NCBI GenBank assembly: GCA_011524615.1
Contig: WTJZ01000290.1
Span: forward strand, 1-7,734
From: Akkermansiaceae bacterium
GTDB lineage: Bacteria; Verrucomicrobiota; Verrucomicrobiia; Verrucomicrobiales; Akkermansiaceae
Direction of reading: 5' to 3'
Length of the DNA stretch: 7,734 bases
In this document: positions 1-6,305 of the stretch, one piece after another
How the letters are laid out: each line of letters opens with the position of its first letter
Numbering within the stretch: position 1 is the first letter of the stretch
Notes under the pieces: generated by a model
What the model saw: the letters and a program-made list of their open reading frames with translations, nothing else
The model's database searches: none
What the model was told of the DNA's origin: nothing
Made by a program: the position numbers and the translations under genes

Positions 1-30
1 AGGCGCAATAAAGCAGGGCGATTTGTTCAT
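1..30 (-). CDS. Possible start of an unidentified gene, cut by the window edge
   Basis: On the minus strand an ATG at 30-28 opens a frame that stays open for ten codons (MNKSPCFIAP) to the window edge. A good Shine-Dalgarno match, AGGA at 40-37, lies six bases upstream of the ATG. The frame is co-directional with polX and starts about 85 bases after its stop. Ten codons are too few to recognise a family, and the adjacent low-complexity repeat tract could produce a purine-rich ribosome-site lookalike by chance. Treat this as a hint only. Sequence to the left of the window would settle it. Confidence 0.25.
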   Translation of the reverse strand, partial: MNKSPCFIAP

Positions 31-39
31 CAAAAGTCC

Positions 40-80
40 TTTTCTTTTTCTTTGCGCCTTCGTGTCTTTGCGGTTCCATT
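40..80. repeat. 8-base periodic TTTGCG/TTCGTG tract, dispersed-repeat type
   Basis: Three consecutive 8-base units are visible: TTTGCGCC (51-58), TTCGTGTC (59-66) and TTTGCGGT (67-74). They are preceded by a T/C-rich run (about 39-52) and followed by a T run (79-84). On the minus strand this reads as ACCGCAAAG-type units. From memory, closely similar CGCAAAG-rich tracts occur as dispersed intergenic repeats in many unrelated bacteria, including Planctomycetota, Verrucomicrobiota, Chloroflexota and Cyanobacteria. That part is recollection and not shown by this window, which contains a single copy. It lies in the short gap between the polX stop and the left edge. Confidence 0.55.
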
Positions 81-114
81 TTTTCAGCTATTATTTCAAA
101 GCCTAAGGGGTGAT

Positions 115-1857
115 TTAACACCCGAGATGGGTGCGAACTTCCTCAAGGGTGAGACAGTTGAAGACGTCTTCTCTGGTGAGCCATCCCTTGCGAGCCCATT
201 TGACGCCAAAGGCGAGGTTGTGGAATCCATCGACACTGTGGGCATCTGGATTGATCGAGGTGCGCACACCCTTGTCCTTAGCGCGCTTCCACCATCTCCA
301 GTCCATATCGGCACGCTTAGGAGCACAGTTGAGCTCGATGATCGTGCCTGTCTCGGCAGCACAGTCGATGATCTTCTCTGTATTGATAGGGTAGGCGTCA
401 CGTCTGAGCAGGATGCGGCCAGACATGTGACCGAGCATAGTGATGTGCTCATTCTCCATAGCCTTGATCACACGCTTGGTCATCGTATCCTCGTCCATAT
501 TGAGAGGTTGGTGCACGGAGGCGACACAGAAGTCGAGTTGGGCTAAGAGGTCGTCATCGAAGTCTAGGGAGCCGTCCTTAAGGATGTCGACCTCGGACCC
601 GGCGAACAGATGTAGATCGATCCCTCTCTCGCGGAACTGCTCATTCATGGCGCGAATCTCGGCGACTTGTGCGAGGAGGCGCTCCTCATTGAGACCATTA
701 GCTTGGAAGGAGGACTTACTATGGTCTGAGATCCCGAGATATTGTAGTCCGTGCTCATGTGCGGCCATAGCCATCTCCTCCAGAGAATGGCGCCCATCAG
801 AGGCGGTAGTGTGGTTGTGGAAGGTGCCGCGGAGGTTCTCCAGCTCTACAAGACGGGGCAGTTGCCCCAGTTCTGCCGCTTCGACTTCACCTCGATTTTC
901 GCGTAATTCTGGTGGGACGAACTGGAGACCCAGGTGCTCGTAGATCTGAGCCTCCGTGTAGATCTCGGGTACCTCTACACTGTCATTGAGCGGAGTGAAG
1001 CCATATTCGTTGAGGGAAAGGCCTTGAGACTTCGCGCGGGAGCGAATCGCTACATTATGCTCCTTACTGCCCGAGAAGTACTGTTGAGCAAAGGGGAAGT
1101 GCTCATTAGAGACCGCTCTAAGATCACATTGTAGTCCTCGCTCCGTGACTAGGATAGATGCCTTGGTCTCCCCCTGGGCGAGAGTATCGACGACCTCAGG
1201 GAAGGTGGTGAAGAACTGGGTAAGGACGGCTGGTTCTTTAGTCGCGACGAGGAAGTCTAGATCATGCGAGGTCTCCTTACCTCGGCGGAAGGAGCCGCAG
1301 ATGGTGGCCTGTGATACGGAGGGGTGATCTTGCAGGCGCTGGAGGAATACTTGAGCAATGCCCGCGATGTCTCCATGTGTGAATTGCCCAGCATATTGGT
1401 TCTTCGCCTCGATAGCCTTGAGGATGTTCTCGACGGTCTTTTTCCCAAAACCGGACAGTTCTGAGATTTGGCCCGACTCGCAGCAGGCCTTGAGGCTCGC
1501 AATAGAGTCCACGTTAAGCGTCTCATAGAGTGCGCGAATCTTTTTGGGGCCTAGTCCTTGGAGGTCAAAGAGCTCAAAGAGAGTAGGGGGGAACTCCCCA
1601 CGTAGCTTCTCGTAGAAGGTCATCGTGCCTGTGGAGGCGAGCTCGTGGAGCTTGGATTGCAGAGCATCTCCGATGCCCTTGATTCCTTTGAGGTCGTTCT
1701 CCTTTGCACGTGTGAGGAAGTCTCCCTCAAAGTTTCTGATCACCTCAGCTCCATTCCGGTATGCTCTGATCTTGAACGGGTTCTCTCCCTTGAGCTCCAG
1801 GAGGAGGACGATATCTTCTAGCGTGTCGATTAGTGAATCCGAGGTCATCTTAGTCAT
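115..1857 (-). CDS. polX: DNA polymerase/3'-5' exonuclease PolX (Pol beta-like plus PHP domain)
   Basis: A family X polymerase for short-gap filling in base excision repair, fused to a PHP phosphoesterase that in characterised bacterial PolX gives 3'-5' exonuclease and AP-endonuclease activity. Cytoplasmic. The 580 residues match the usual length (about 570-580). An N-terminal helix-hairpin-helix domain (about 5-150) has three hairpins: KGIKGIGDAL near 58, LQGLGPKKI near 99 and LSGFGKKTV near 134. The polymerase site is GSFRRGKETSHDLDF (188-202), with D199 and D201 and probable third carboxylate D245. The PHP domain (about 344-575) keeps its metal ligands: H347/H349, D354, D378/H379, E422, H449, H477, D538/H540. 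Both activities therefore look intact. The ATG at 1857 has no clear Shine-Dalgarno site; ATG codon 4 is an alternative. It lies 50 bases after the phoR-like stop on the same strand, so it may be the last gene of that operon. The TATACT at 1907-1902 could be a weak -10 for a promoter of its own. Confidence 0.96.
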   Translation of the reverse strand: MTKMTSDSLIDTLEDIVLLLELKGENPFKIRAYRNGAEVIRNFEGDFLTRAKENDLKGIKGIGDALQSKLHELASTGTMTFYEKLRGEFPPTLFELFDLQGLGPKKIRALYETLNVDSIASLKACCESGQISELSGFGKKTVENILKAIEAKNQYAGQFTHGDIAGIAQVFLQRLQDHPSVSQATICGSFRRGKETSHDLDFLVATKEPAVLTQFFTTFPEVVDTLAQGETKASILVTERGLQCDLRAVSNEHFPFAQQYFSGSKEHNVAIRSRAKSQGLSLNEYGFTPLNDSVEVPEIYTEAQIYEHLGLQFVPPELRENRGEVEAAELGQLPRLVELENLRGTFHNHTTASDGRHSLEEMAMAAHEHGLQYLGISDHSKSSFQANGLNEERLLAQVAEIRAMNEQFRERGIDLHLFAGSEVDILKDGSLDFDDDLLAQLDFCVASVHQPLNMDEDTMTKRVIKAMENEHITMLGHMSGRILLRRDAYPINTEKIIDCAAETGTIIELNCAPKRADMDWRWWKRAKDKGVRTSINPDAHSVDGFHNLAFGVKWARKGWLTREDVFNCLTLEEVRTHLGC

Positions 1858-1907
1858 TAAGATGAAATCAGATTACCAAGATGCAACACTTAATGCGTCT
1901 CAGTATA

Positions 1908-3131
1908 CTATTTTGCCGACAGGTCCTCTACTCTCATGGTTGGAGGTAGGCTGATTGAGAATCGAGTGAGCTGATCCTGGATCGAGTCACACTTGATCGT
2001 GCCTTGGTGAGCTTCGACCGCGCGTTTGACAATCGAGAGTCCTAGGCCTGTGCCCTTGATTTTGTACTGAGAGTGGTGCTTCTCTACCCGATAGAAGCGC
2101 CGGAAGATATAAGGGAGGTCTGCGGCGGGAATGCCGACGCCATTATCACTGACCCATATCTTAATTTTGCCTGTGCGCTTGCATTGCGTGCAGCCGATCT
2201 TGACCTTGAGTTGGCGTTCGGGGTTTTGCTTGATTGCGTTCTCGACGAGGTTGAAGAGGATTTGTGACCAGTAGAACTTATCTGCCTCGATGGTGAGGTC
2301 TGGCTCATCCATCTTGATTTTGACGATGACACCTTTTTCTTTGATCATCTGGTCTAGGTGGACGATGCACTCGTCGATGATTTCCTTCAGTCGGAATGGT
2401 TCGTAGTTGAGCGTATTCTTCACCCCTGATTCGAGCTTGGTAATCAGGAGCATCTCCTCGATGATCCGGGCGAGTCGCTGACCATGCTTCTTCATGATGC
2501 CGAGGAAGTGTTGGGAGGTCTCTGTGTCCTCGATGATGTCCTCATCCATCAGGGTCTCTACATACCCATTGATAATGGCGAGAGGGGTTCGTAGTTCGTG
2601 TGAGGCATTGGCGATGAAGTCCTTACGCATTTGCTCTGTACGATACTGCTCTGTGATGTCGTGGAGGTGGATTCGTGTATGCTTGTCGTGATGGTCTCCA
2701 TCGATGAACTTGATACTGACTTGGAAGCATCGTTCTTCTCCAGCTTGGAAGTCATCACTCTCTACCGTGAGTAGGAGTTCTCTCTTCAGAGCCTGTTGCG
2801 TCTGAATCGCTTCGTCCAGAGTTGAGAGGAGTTCAGGGATCTTGATGATCTCGGTGTAATGGCGCTGGGTGATATTCTTCTTACCAAAGAATTTAATTGC
2901 GTCCTTATTCGCGAGCTTAATCAGATGCTTATCATCTAAGACGATCAGCATATTATCCTGAGCGCGCATGAGGAGCTTCCGCTCGAACTCGAGATCTTTG
3001 ATCGTGCGCTTGAGCGTGAACAGCGAGCGCAGGTCCTTGCGCGATAACTTATTCCTGATTGTCAGGTACGTGAGGCCACTCCCGACGAGGGCGCCGAGAA
3101 GGAGGCAGAGGTATGGTGTCAGAGTCCCCAT
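1908..3131 (-). CDS. phoR: PhoR-type sensor histidine kinase
   Basis: Membrane-bound kinase of a two-component system, probably partner of the adjacent PhoB-like regulator. The 407 residues show one N-terminal membrane helix (about 5-26) followed by basic residues, a linker, a PAS-like domain (about 53-160), the dimerisation/phosphoacceptor domain with SHELRTPL (phospho-histidine H178), and the catalytic ATPase domain: N box NLVENAIK (294-301), G1 box DNGVGI (329-334), G2 box GTGLGLSIV (360-368). All catalytic motifs are intact. There is no large periplasmic domain, as in many short PhoR proteins, where sensing is thought to go through the phosphate transporter and PhoU. The start is well supported: ATG at 3131, four bases after the regulator's stop, with AGAGGA eight bases upstream. 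A CxxC pair (C314, C317) sits between beta strands of the ATPase domain, which is unusual. The phosphate assignment is by family resemblance; neither pst nor phoU genes are in the window. Confidence 0.93.
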   Translation of the reverse strand: MGTLTPYLCLLLGALVGSGLTYLTIRNKLSRKDLRSLFTLKRTIKDLEFERKLLMRAQDNMLIVLDDKHLIKLANKDAIKFFGKKNITQRHYTEIIKIPELLSTLDEAIQTQQALKRELLLTVESDDFQAGEERCFQVSIKFIDGDHHDKHTRIHLHDITEQYRTEQMRKDFIANASHELRTPLAIINGYVETLMDEDIIEDTETSQHFLGIMKKHGQRLARIIEEMLLITKLESGVKNTLNYEPFRLKEIIDECIVHLDQMIKEKGVIVKIKMDEPDLTIEADKFYWSQILFNLVENAIKQNPERQLKVKIGCTQCKRTGKIKIWVSDNGVGIPAADLPYIFRRFYRVEKHHSQYKIKGTGLGLSIVKRAVEAHQGTIKCDSIQDQLTRFSISLPPTMRVEDLSAK

Positions 3132-3135
3132 CGCA

Positions 3136-3834
3136 TTAATCCTCTACGGTGTACATATACCCCTTGCCACGTATCGTCTTGATACATTCTGCAAAGGAAC
3201 CCACCTTCATACGGATACGCTTCATGTGGGTATCTAGAGTACGACTATGAACATCATCGGAGTATCCCCATACTTGTTTCAGTAGAGTAGAGCGAGATTG
3301 GATTTGGTTCGGGTGCTCACAGAGAAAGAGGAGGAGCTTGAACTCTGTCGAGGTCAAGTCCATACGCTCTCCACCAGCGGTAAAGGTCAGCTTCACCTTG
3401 TCAAAGACGAGTCCATCGATTTTGATGATGTGACTTTGCTTATTCTTCTGGACGTGTGAGAGTTGCTTTTTGATACGCAGAACGAGTTCCTTCGGGCTAA
3501 AGGGCTTAGTCATGTAGTCATCCGCTCCAGCCTCTAGACCAGCGACTCGATCAGAGGCTTGCCCCTTAGCTGTCAGCATGATGACGGGAATATCTTTCGT
3601 CTTGGTCTTCCCTCGGAGCTCGCGAAAGACGGTCATGCCATCCACCTTTGGTAACATGAGGTCCAGGACGATGAGGTCATATTGGTTTTCCATCGCTAGC
3701 TCGATCGCTATCTTTCCATTATGAGCCTTAGTGACGTAGTATCCAGCCTTCATTAGGTGAAAGCGGATAAGCTCAGCAATGTCAGGTTCGTCTTCAACCA
3801 ATAGAATGTGAGGTATGTGTTCGGTAGGGGGCAT
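3136..3834 (-). CDS. phoB: PhoB-type response regulator (OmpR/PhoB winged-helix family)
   Basis: DNA-binding response regulator, probably phosphorylated by the kinase encoded just downstream. Counting from the ATG at 3834 it has 232 residues, typical of the family. The receiver domain (about 8-125) has acidic pair E15/D16, phosphoacceptor D58 in VLDLMLP, T88 and K110 in TKPFSP. The winged-helix domain (about 135-231) has TSTEFKLL, the probable recognition-helix segment RTLDTHMKRIRMKVG (198-212) and the wing IRGKGYMY. The frame extends 11 codons upstream to a TTG at 3867, giving 243 residues. Neither start has a clear Shine-Dalgarno site; I prefer the ATG because the receiver domain starts soon after it. 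It is divergent from the AlkC-like gene. I saw no convincing E. coli-type Pho box upstream, so phosphate control is inferred from family only. Confidence 0.94.
   Translation of the reverse strand: MPPTEHIPHILLVEDEPDIAELIRFHLMKAGYYVTKAHNGKIAIELAMENQYDLIVLDLMLPKVDGMTVFRELRGKTKTKDIPVIMLTAKGQASDRVAGLEAGADDYMTKPFSPKELVLRIKKQLSHVQKNKQSHIIKIDGLVFDKVKLTFTAGGERMDLTSTEFKLLLFLCEHPNQIQSRSTLLKQVWGYSDDVHSRTLDTHMKRIRMKVGSFAECIKTIRGKGYMYTVED
3140..3145 (-). promoter_or_regulatory. Ribosome binding site of the phoR-like gene, inside the end of the phoB-like gene
   Basis: The minus strand reads AGAGGA, then eight bases, then the ATG at 3131. The site overlaps the regulator's last codons (Glu-Asp-stop), so kinase translation is probably coupled to regulator translation. 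It also decides the kinase start. Confidence 0.7.
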
Positions 3835-3867
3835 ACGATCAATGTCTAGTTCATAACCGCTTAGCAA

Positions 3868-3961
3868 GTATTAGACCAAACTCAAGATAGGAATTGCTCG
3901 GTGTCGTTAAATTCACCGAAAGGGCGGTTGAATATGGGAGTGTGGAGAGGTAGGGTACTGT
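3868..3961. promoter_or_regulatory. Divergent intergenic region between the phoB-like and alkC-like genes
   Basis: This stretch (127 bases if the regulator starts at 3834) must hold the promoters or leaders of both divergent units. I found no hexamer pair close to the sigma-70 consensus in either direction. The notable content is an imperfect inverted repeat at 3911-3933, listed separately, and a purine-rich stretch (3936-3955) that ends in the ribosome binding site of the AlkC-like gene (AGGG at 3952-3955, six bases before the ATG). Confidence 0.5.
3911..3933. repeat. Imperfect inverted repeat in the divergent promoter region
   Basis: ATTCACCG (3911-3918) is the reverse complement of CGGTTGAAT (3925-3933) except for one unpaired T (3928 or 3929). 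The arms are eight base pairs around the six-base centre AAAGGG. Its place between divergent genes suits an operator shared by both promoters. It could also be an RNA hairpin in a leader, but no T run follows, so it does not look like a terminator. Confidence 0.5.
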
Positions 3962-4810
3962 ATGAATATGCCCCAGATGCCTCTCGCTGCTAGAAATATT
4001 GAGAAGGGCGTGCCTCTCAAAAATGTCATAGGGCGTGCGGCGGTAGAGCAGCTAGCTCGCAACTTAGAGCTATCCTCGCGTTGCTTCGATCCAGAGGAGT
4101 TTATCCAAGTAGTGATGCAGAAGCTTGATTCGCTCGAATTGATGGAGAGAGGGCAATGGGTCGCCGAGGTGATGCGCCACTTCTTACCTCCACTCTATGA
4201 GGATGCGGTGCAGATATTGATTCAGTCGATGACTCCTGCTCGGCAAGATGCAGTAGATTTGGGAGGCACGAGTACATTCTTCTATCTCCCATATAGCTGC
4301 TTTATCAGTTCTTATGGGCTGAGCATTAGGGAGAACGGCGGGGTTGACCCATTCGAGTGCTCGATGAATGCCTTGTTGGAGCTGACGACTCGATTCACCT
4401 CTGAGTTTGCGATTCGTCCCTTCTTGATCGAGCAGGAACAACGTACTTTTGATCGTATTCATGGGTGGCTCTCTGATCCTAATCCTCATGTGAGACGCTT
4501 ATGCTCAGAGGGGACGCGTCCACTCCTACCATGGGGACGCAGATTGCCTGCTATGCTGGAGACTCCCGAGAAGACCTTGCACATATTGGAGTCGCTCAAA
4601 AATGATAAGGAACTCTATGTCAGGAGGAGTGTGGCAAACCATCTAGGGGATCTCGCTAAGAGTCACCCTCGTTGGGTCTTTGGTCTCTGTCAGCAGTGGT
4701 TAGAGGAAGGCGCCTCTAGGGAATTAAAGTGGGTGATTCGTCATGCCGTAAGGTATTGGGCGAAGAAAGATGACCCTCATGCTATCGAACTACGCAGCAA
4801 TGCTCGGTAA
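3962..4810 (+). CDS. DNA alkylation repair protein, AlkC-like (HEAT-repeat glycosylase family)
   Basis: Probable DNA glycosylase of the AlkC branch of the AlkC/AlkD HEAT-like superfamily; characterised members excise cationic methylated bases such as 3-methyladenine. The 282 residues are almost wholly helical repeats. Family-like stretches include RHFLPPLYEDAVQIL (72-86), LLELTTRFTSEFAIRPF (138-154), SDPNPHVRRLCSEGTRPLLPWGRRLP (split here: SDPNPHVRRL at 171, CSEGTRPLLPWGRRLP at 181) and YVRRSVANHLGDLAKSHP (219-236). No Ig-like C-terminal domain, present in some AlkC proteins, is seen. I cannot name its catalytic residues with certainty. The start is ATG at 3962 with AGGG six bases upstream; a second in-frame ATG lies at 3968. 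It is first in a probable three-gene unit and divergent from the phoB-like operon that may include polX. Recognition is from the recalled family signature of the C-terminal half. Confidence 0.88.
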   Translation: MNMPQMPLAARNIEKGVPLKNVIGRAAVEQLARNLELSSRCFDPEEFIQVVMQKLDSLELMERGQWVAEVMRHFLPPLYEDAVQILIQSMTPARQDAVDLGGTSTFFYLPYSCFISSYGLSIRENGGVDPFECSMNALLELTTRFTSEFAIRPFLIEQEQRTFDRIHGWLSDPNPHVRRLCSEGTRPLLPWGRRLPAMLETPEKTLHILESLKNDKELYVRRSVANHLGDLAKSHPRWVFGLCQQWLEEGASRELKWVIRHAVRYWAKKDDPHAIELRSNAR

Positions 4811-4843
4811 GGGAATCTCTTGTGCAGATCATGACTCAGTGCT

Positions 4844-5428
4844 ATGAGGGGAAGCGTGAAGAGAGTCGTCATCATCGGGTTAGGCAGCGGAGTGGGCTGT
4901 ATCTTATTAAGCATCTTACTTATTGCCATCGGAGGGCTGGTGGAAGAGGACACGCCCTGTGATATCGCATTAGTGCTGGGAAACCAGGTGCATGTAGATG
5001 GGACTCCCTCTGATCGGTTAGTGGCTCGCCTAGAGCGCGCAGTGTCGCTGTATCGTGATCAGCAGTGTCAATACATCTTAGTAAGTGGAGCAGTGGGTAA
5101 GGAGGGTCATGATGAGGCGGTCGTCATGGCGCGGTACTTGGTGCAACAGCATGTTCCGGCAGAGCGTATACTAGTCGATAGTGAGGGCTGGACGACCTGG
5201 CACTCAGCATTAAATGCACAGACGATCTCTGATGAGATAGGGCTAGTAGATCCATCAGTGAGGGCTGTGAGCCAATACTTCCACCTGAGTCGCTGTCGCC
5301 TCGCGTTAAAGAGGGCTGGGTTTACGACCGTATCATCGTCATATGCGCGATATACAGAGCGTCGAGATCTCTATGCTCTCATACGCGAGGTGCCCGCCTT
5401 CGCTAAGTATTTCTTATTCAAGCACTAG
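4844..5428 (+). CDS. YdcF/SanA-type membrane-anchored protein (DUF218)
   Basis: Member of the DUF218 family, which includes E. coli SanA (envelope barrier, vancomycin resistance at high temperature) and YdcF; the biochemical activity is not firmly established. The 194 residues begin with a short basic N-terminus and one hydrophobic segment (about 8-33), probably an uncleaved anchor placing the rest outside the cytoplasm. The domain (about 40-190) shows DIALVLGNQVHVDG (40-53), ILVSGAVGKEGHDEAVVM (79-96), the acidic-turn region VDSEGWTTWHSALNA (111-125) and SQYFHLSRCRLALKRAGF (143-160), in the usual order. The size resembles SanA more than longer YdcF proteins. It begins 33 bases after the AlkC-like stop. 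No clear Shine-Dalgarno site precedes the ATG; GTG codon 5 (4856) has AGGGG four bases before it and could be the true start. The substrate cannot be read from the sequence. Confidence 0.87.
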   Translation: MRGSVKRVVIIGLGSGVGCILLSILLIAIGGLVEEDTPCDIALVLGNQVHVDGTPSDRLVARLERAVSLYRDQQCQYILVSGAVGKEGHDEAVVMARYLVQQHVPAERILVDSEGWTTWHSALNAQTISDEIGLVDPSVRAVSQYFHLSRCRLALKRAGFTTVSSSYARYTERRDLYALIREVPAFAKYFLFKH

Positions 5429-5470
5429 GGGGCTTGATTGAAGACTCATGTGTCGCCCCGCATGACGCGC

Positions 5471-5474
5471 GGAG
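5471..5474 (+). promoter_or_regulatory. Ribosome binding site deciding the GTG start of the pxpA-like gene
   Basis: GGAG lies seven bases before the GTG at 5482. The competing in-frame ATG at 5539 has only GAGAG two bases away, too close to serve. The site therefore favours the longer product, although conserved family sequence only begins after the ATG. Confidence 0.5.
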
Positions 5475-5481
5475 ATGAATC

Positions 5482-6237
5482 GTGTCCTTTTTGGATAAGG
5501 TTGATTGTACTCAGCTGAGAGAAGTGATAACGAGAGTTATGATACCGAGGCATGTATTCTATAATTCTGATGTGGGGGAAGGTGCGGGATTTGATGCGGA
5601 GATCATACCGATGGTCGAGGCGGTGAATATTTGTTGTGGAGCACATGCTGGTAATCTAGAGGAGATGCAGCGAGCGGTGGAGTTAGCGCAGGAGCATGGC
5701 GTGTGTATCGGAGCGCACCCTGGCTTTGCCGATCGGGAGCATTTTGGGCGCCGAGAGCAGCAGCTTTCTGATACTCAGCTCCATCAACTCTTGTTCGATC
5801 AGCTCGATACACTGGACTCCATAGCCGGAGGCATTAGCTACATCAAGCCACATGGAGCACTCTACAATATGATGAGTCGAGATGCTGGGTATGCCGTTCT
5901 GGTGCTCGATATCCTCCGGGAATGGAGAGAGATCCCCGTGATGTTACTAGCTGGATCGGTCGCCACGAAACAGGATCACCCTAGTATGATTATCGCCGAG
6001 GGCTTTATGGATCGACGTTACACGGCGGAGGGTCTCTTAGTCCCACGTACTAAGGAGCATGCCGTCATCGCGTCTGTGGCAGAGGCGAGTGCTCAGGCAG
6101 CAGCCCTACGCAGAGGAGATGAGATCATCTCGGAGAGTGGAACCGCTCTCGATATCCCAGTGGATAGTATCTGTGTACATGGAGACTCCGCCGGGGCAGT
6201 CGACTTCTTAAGGAGGTGTTTGGCTGAAGCAGAGTAA
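5482..6237 (+). CDS. pxpA: LamB/YcsF family protein, 5-oxoprolinase subunit A-like (PxpA)
   Basis: In characterised systems PxpA works with PxpB and PxpC in ATP-dependent cleavage of 5-oxoproline to glutamate. Family blocks are present in order: NSDVGEG (28-34), VNICCGAHAGN (48-58), GAHPGFADREHFGRRE (77-92), IKPHGALYN (121-129), GFMDRRYTAEGLLVPR (174-189) and SICVHGDS (229-236). The 251 residues are in the usual range (about 230-255). Family members commonly begin DLNCDLGEG close to the N-terminus; here the first Asp is replaced by Phe (F26) while N28 and D30 remain, and about 19 extra residues precede this block if the GTG at 5482 is used. The ATG at 5539 would give 232 residues and a more typical N-terminus. 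No pxpB or pxpC is in the window: upstream is the DUF218 gene (53-base gap), downstream a convergent regulator. The enzyme role is inferred from family; partners may be elsewhere. Confidence 0.9.
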   Translation: MSFLDKVDCTQLREVITRVMIPRHVFYNSDVGEGAGFDAEIIPMVEAVNICCGAHAGNLEEMQRAVELAQEHGVCIGAHPGFADREHFGRREQQLSDTQLHQLLFDQLDTLDSIAGGISYIKPHGALYNMMSRDAGYAVLVLDILREWREIPVMLLAGSVATKQDHPSMIIAEGFMDRRYTAEGLLVPRTKEHAVIASVAEASAQAAALRRGDEIISESGTALDIPVDSICVHGDSAGAVDFLRRCLAEAE

Positions 6238-6249
6238 GGAATAGACTAC

Positions 6250-6295
6250 TCTTGAGAGGGGACCCTACATGATCTCTCAGGGATTCATGAGAGGT
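6250..6295. terminator. Two competing hairpins between convergent genes; possible weak terminator
   Basis: The 68 bases between the convergent stops contain a segment (6272-6282, core CTCTCA) that can pair upstream with 6250-6258 (nine pairs, three of them G-T, 15-base loop) or downstream with 6288-6295 (eight pairs, one G-T, 8-base loop). The two pairings exclude each other. Neither is followed by a T run on either strand, so Rho-independent termination is not well supported. The position between convergent genes is the main argument for a termination role. Confidence 0.35.
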
Positions 6296-6305
6296 GTATC
6301 GATAC

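Noticed and set aside
2..106. Plus-strand frame open from the left edge to a TAA at 104-106, reading LCAFVSLRF across the repeat
   Set aside because: This could be the C-terminus of a gene entering from the left, but the 34 visible residues match no family I know and the peptide is the usual translation of such repeats.
52..546. A 164-codon plus-strand open frame starting in the repeat tract
   Set aside because: It lies almost wholly antisense to the end of polX, which has complete conserved motifs; its composition looks like the complement of a real gene and it starts with a non-ATG codon in the repeat.
440..943. Long plus-strand frame antisense to polX
   Set aside because: A Ser/Arg-rich translation without recognisable domains, explained as a shadow of the polX reading frame.
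1902..1907. TATACT on the minus strand as a -10 element for polX
   Set aside because: Five of six matches to the -10 consensus, but no acceptable -35 hexamer at 16-18 bases; it is noted only as a possible weak internal promoter.
3835..3867. TTG start giving an 11-residue N-terminal extension of the PhoB-like protein
   Set aside because: No Shine-Dalgarno site supports it and the receiver fold begins right after the ATG at 3834; kept only as an alternative start.
3835..3961. Pho box upstream of the phoB-like gene
   Set aside because: No pair of CTGTCAT-like repeats could be found on either strand; family-level regulation is possible but not shown.
5429..5459. GGGGC and GCCCC arms after the DUF218 gene as a terminator
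   Set aside because: Only five base pairs around a 21-base loop with no T run, and the next gene is co-directional and close.
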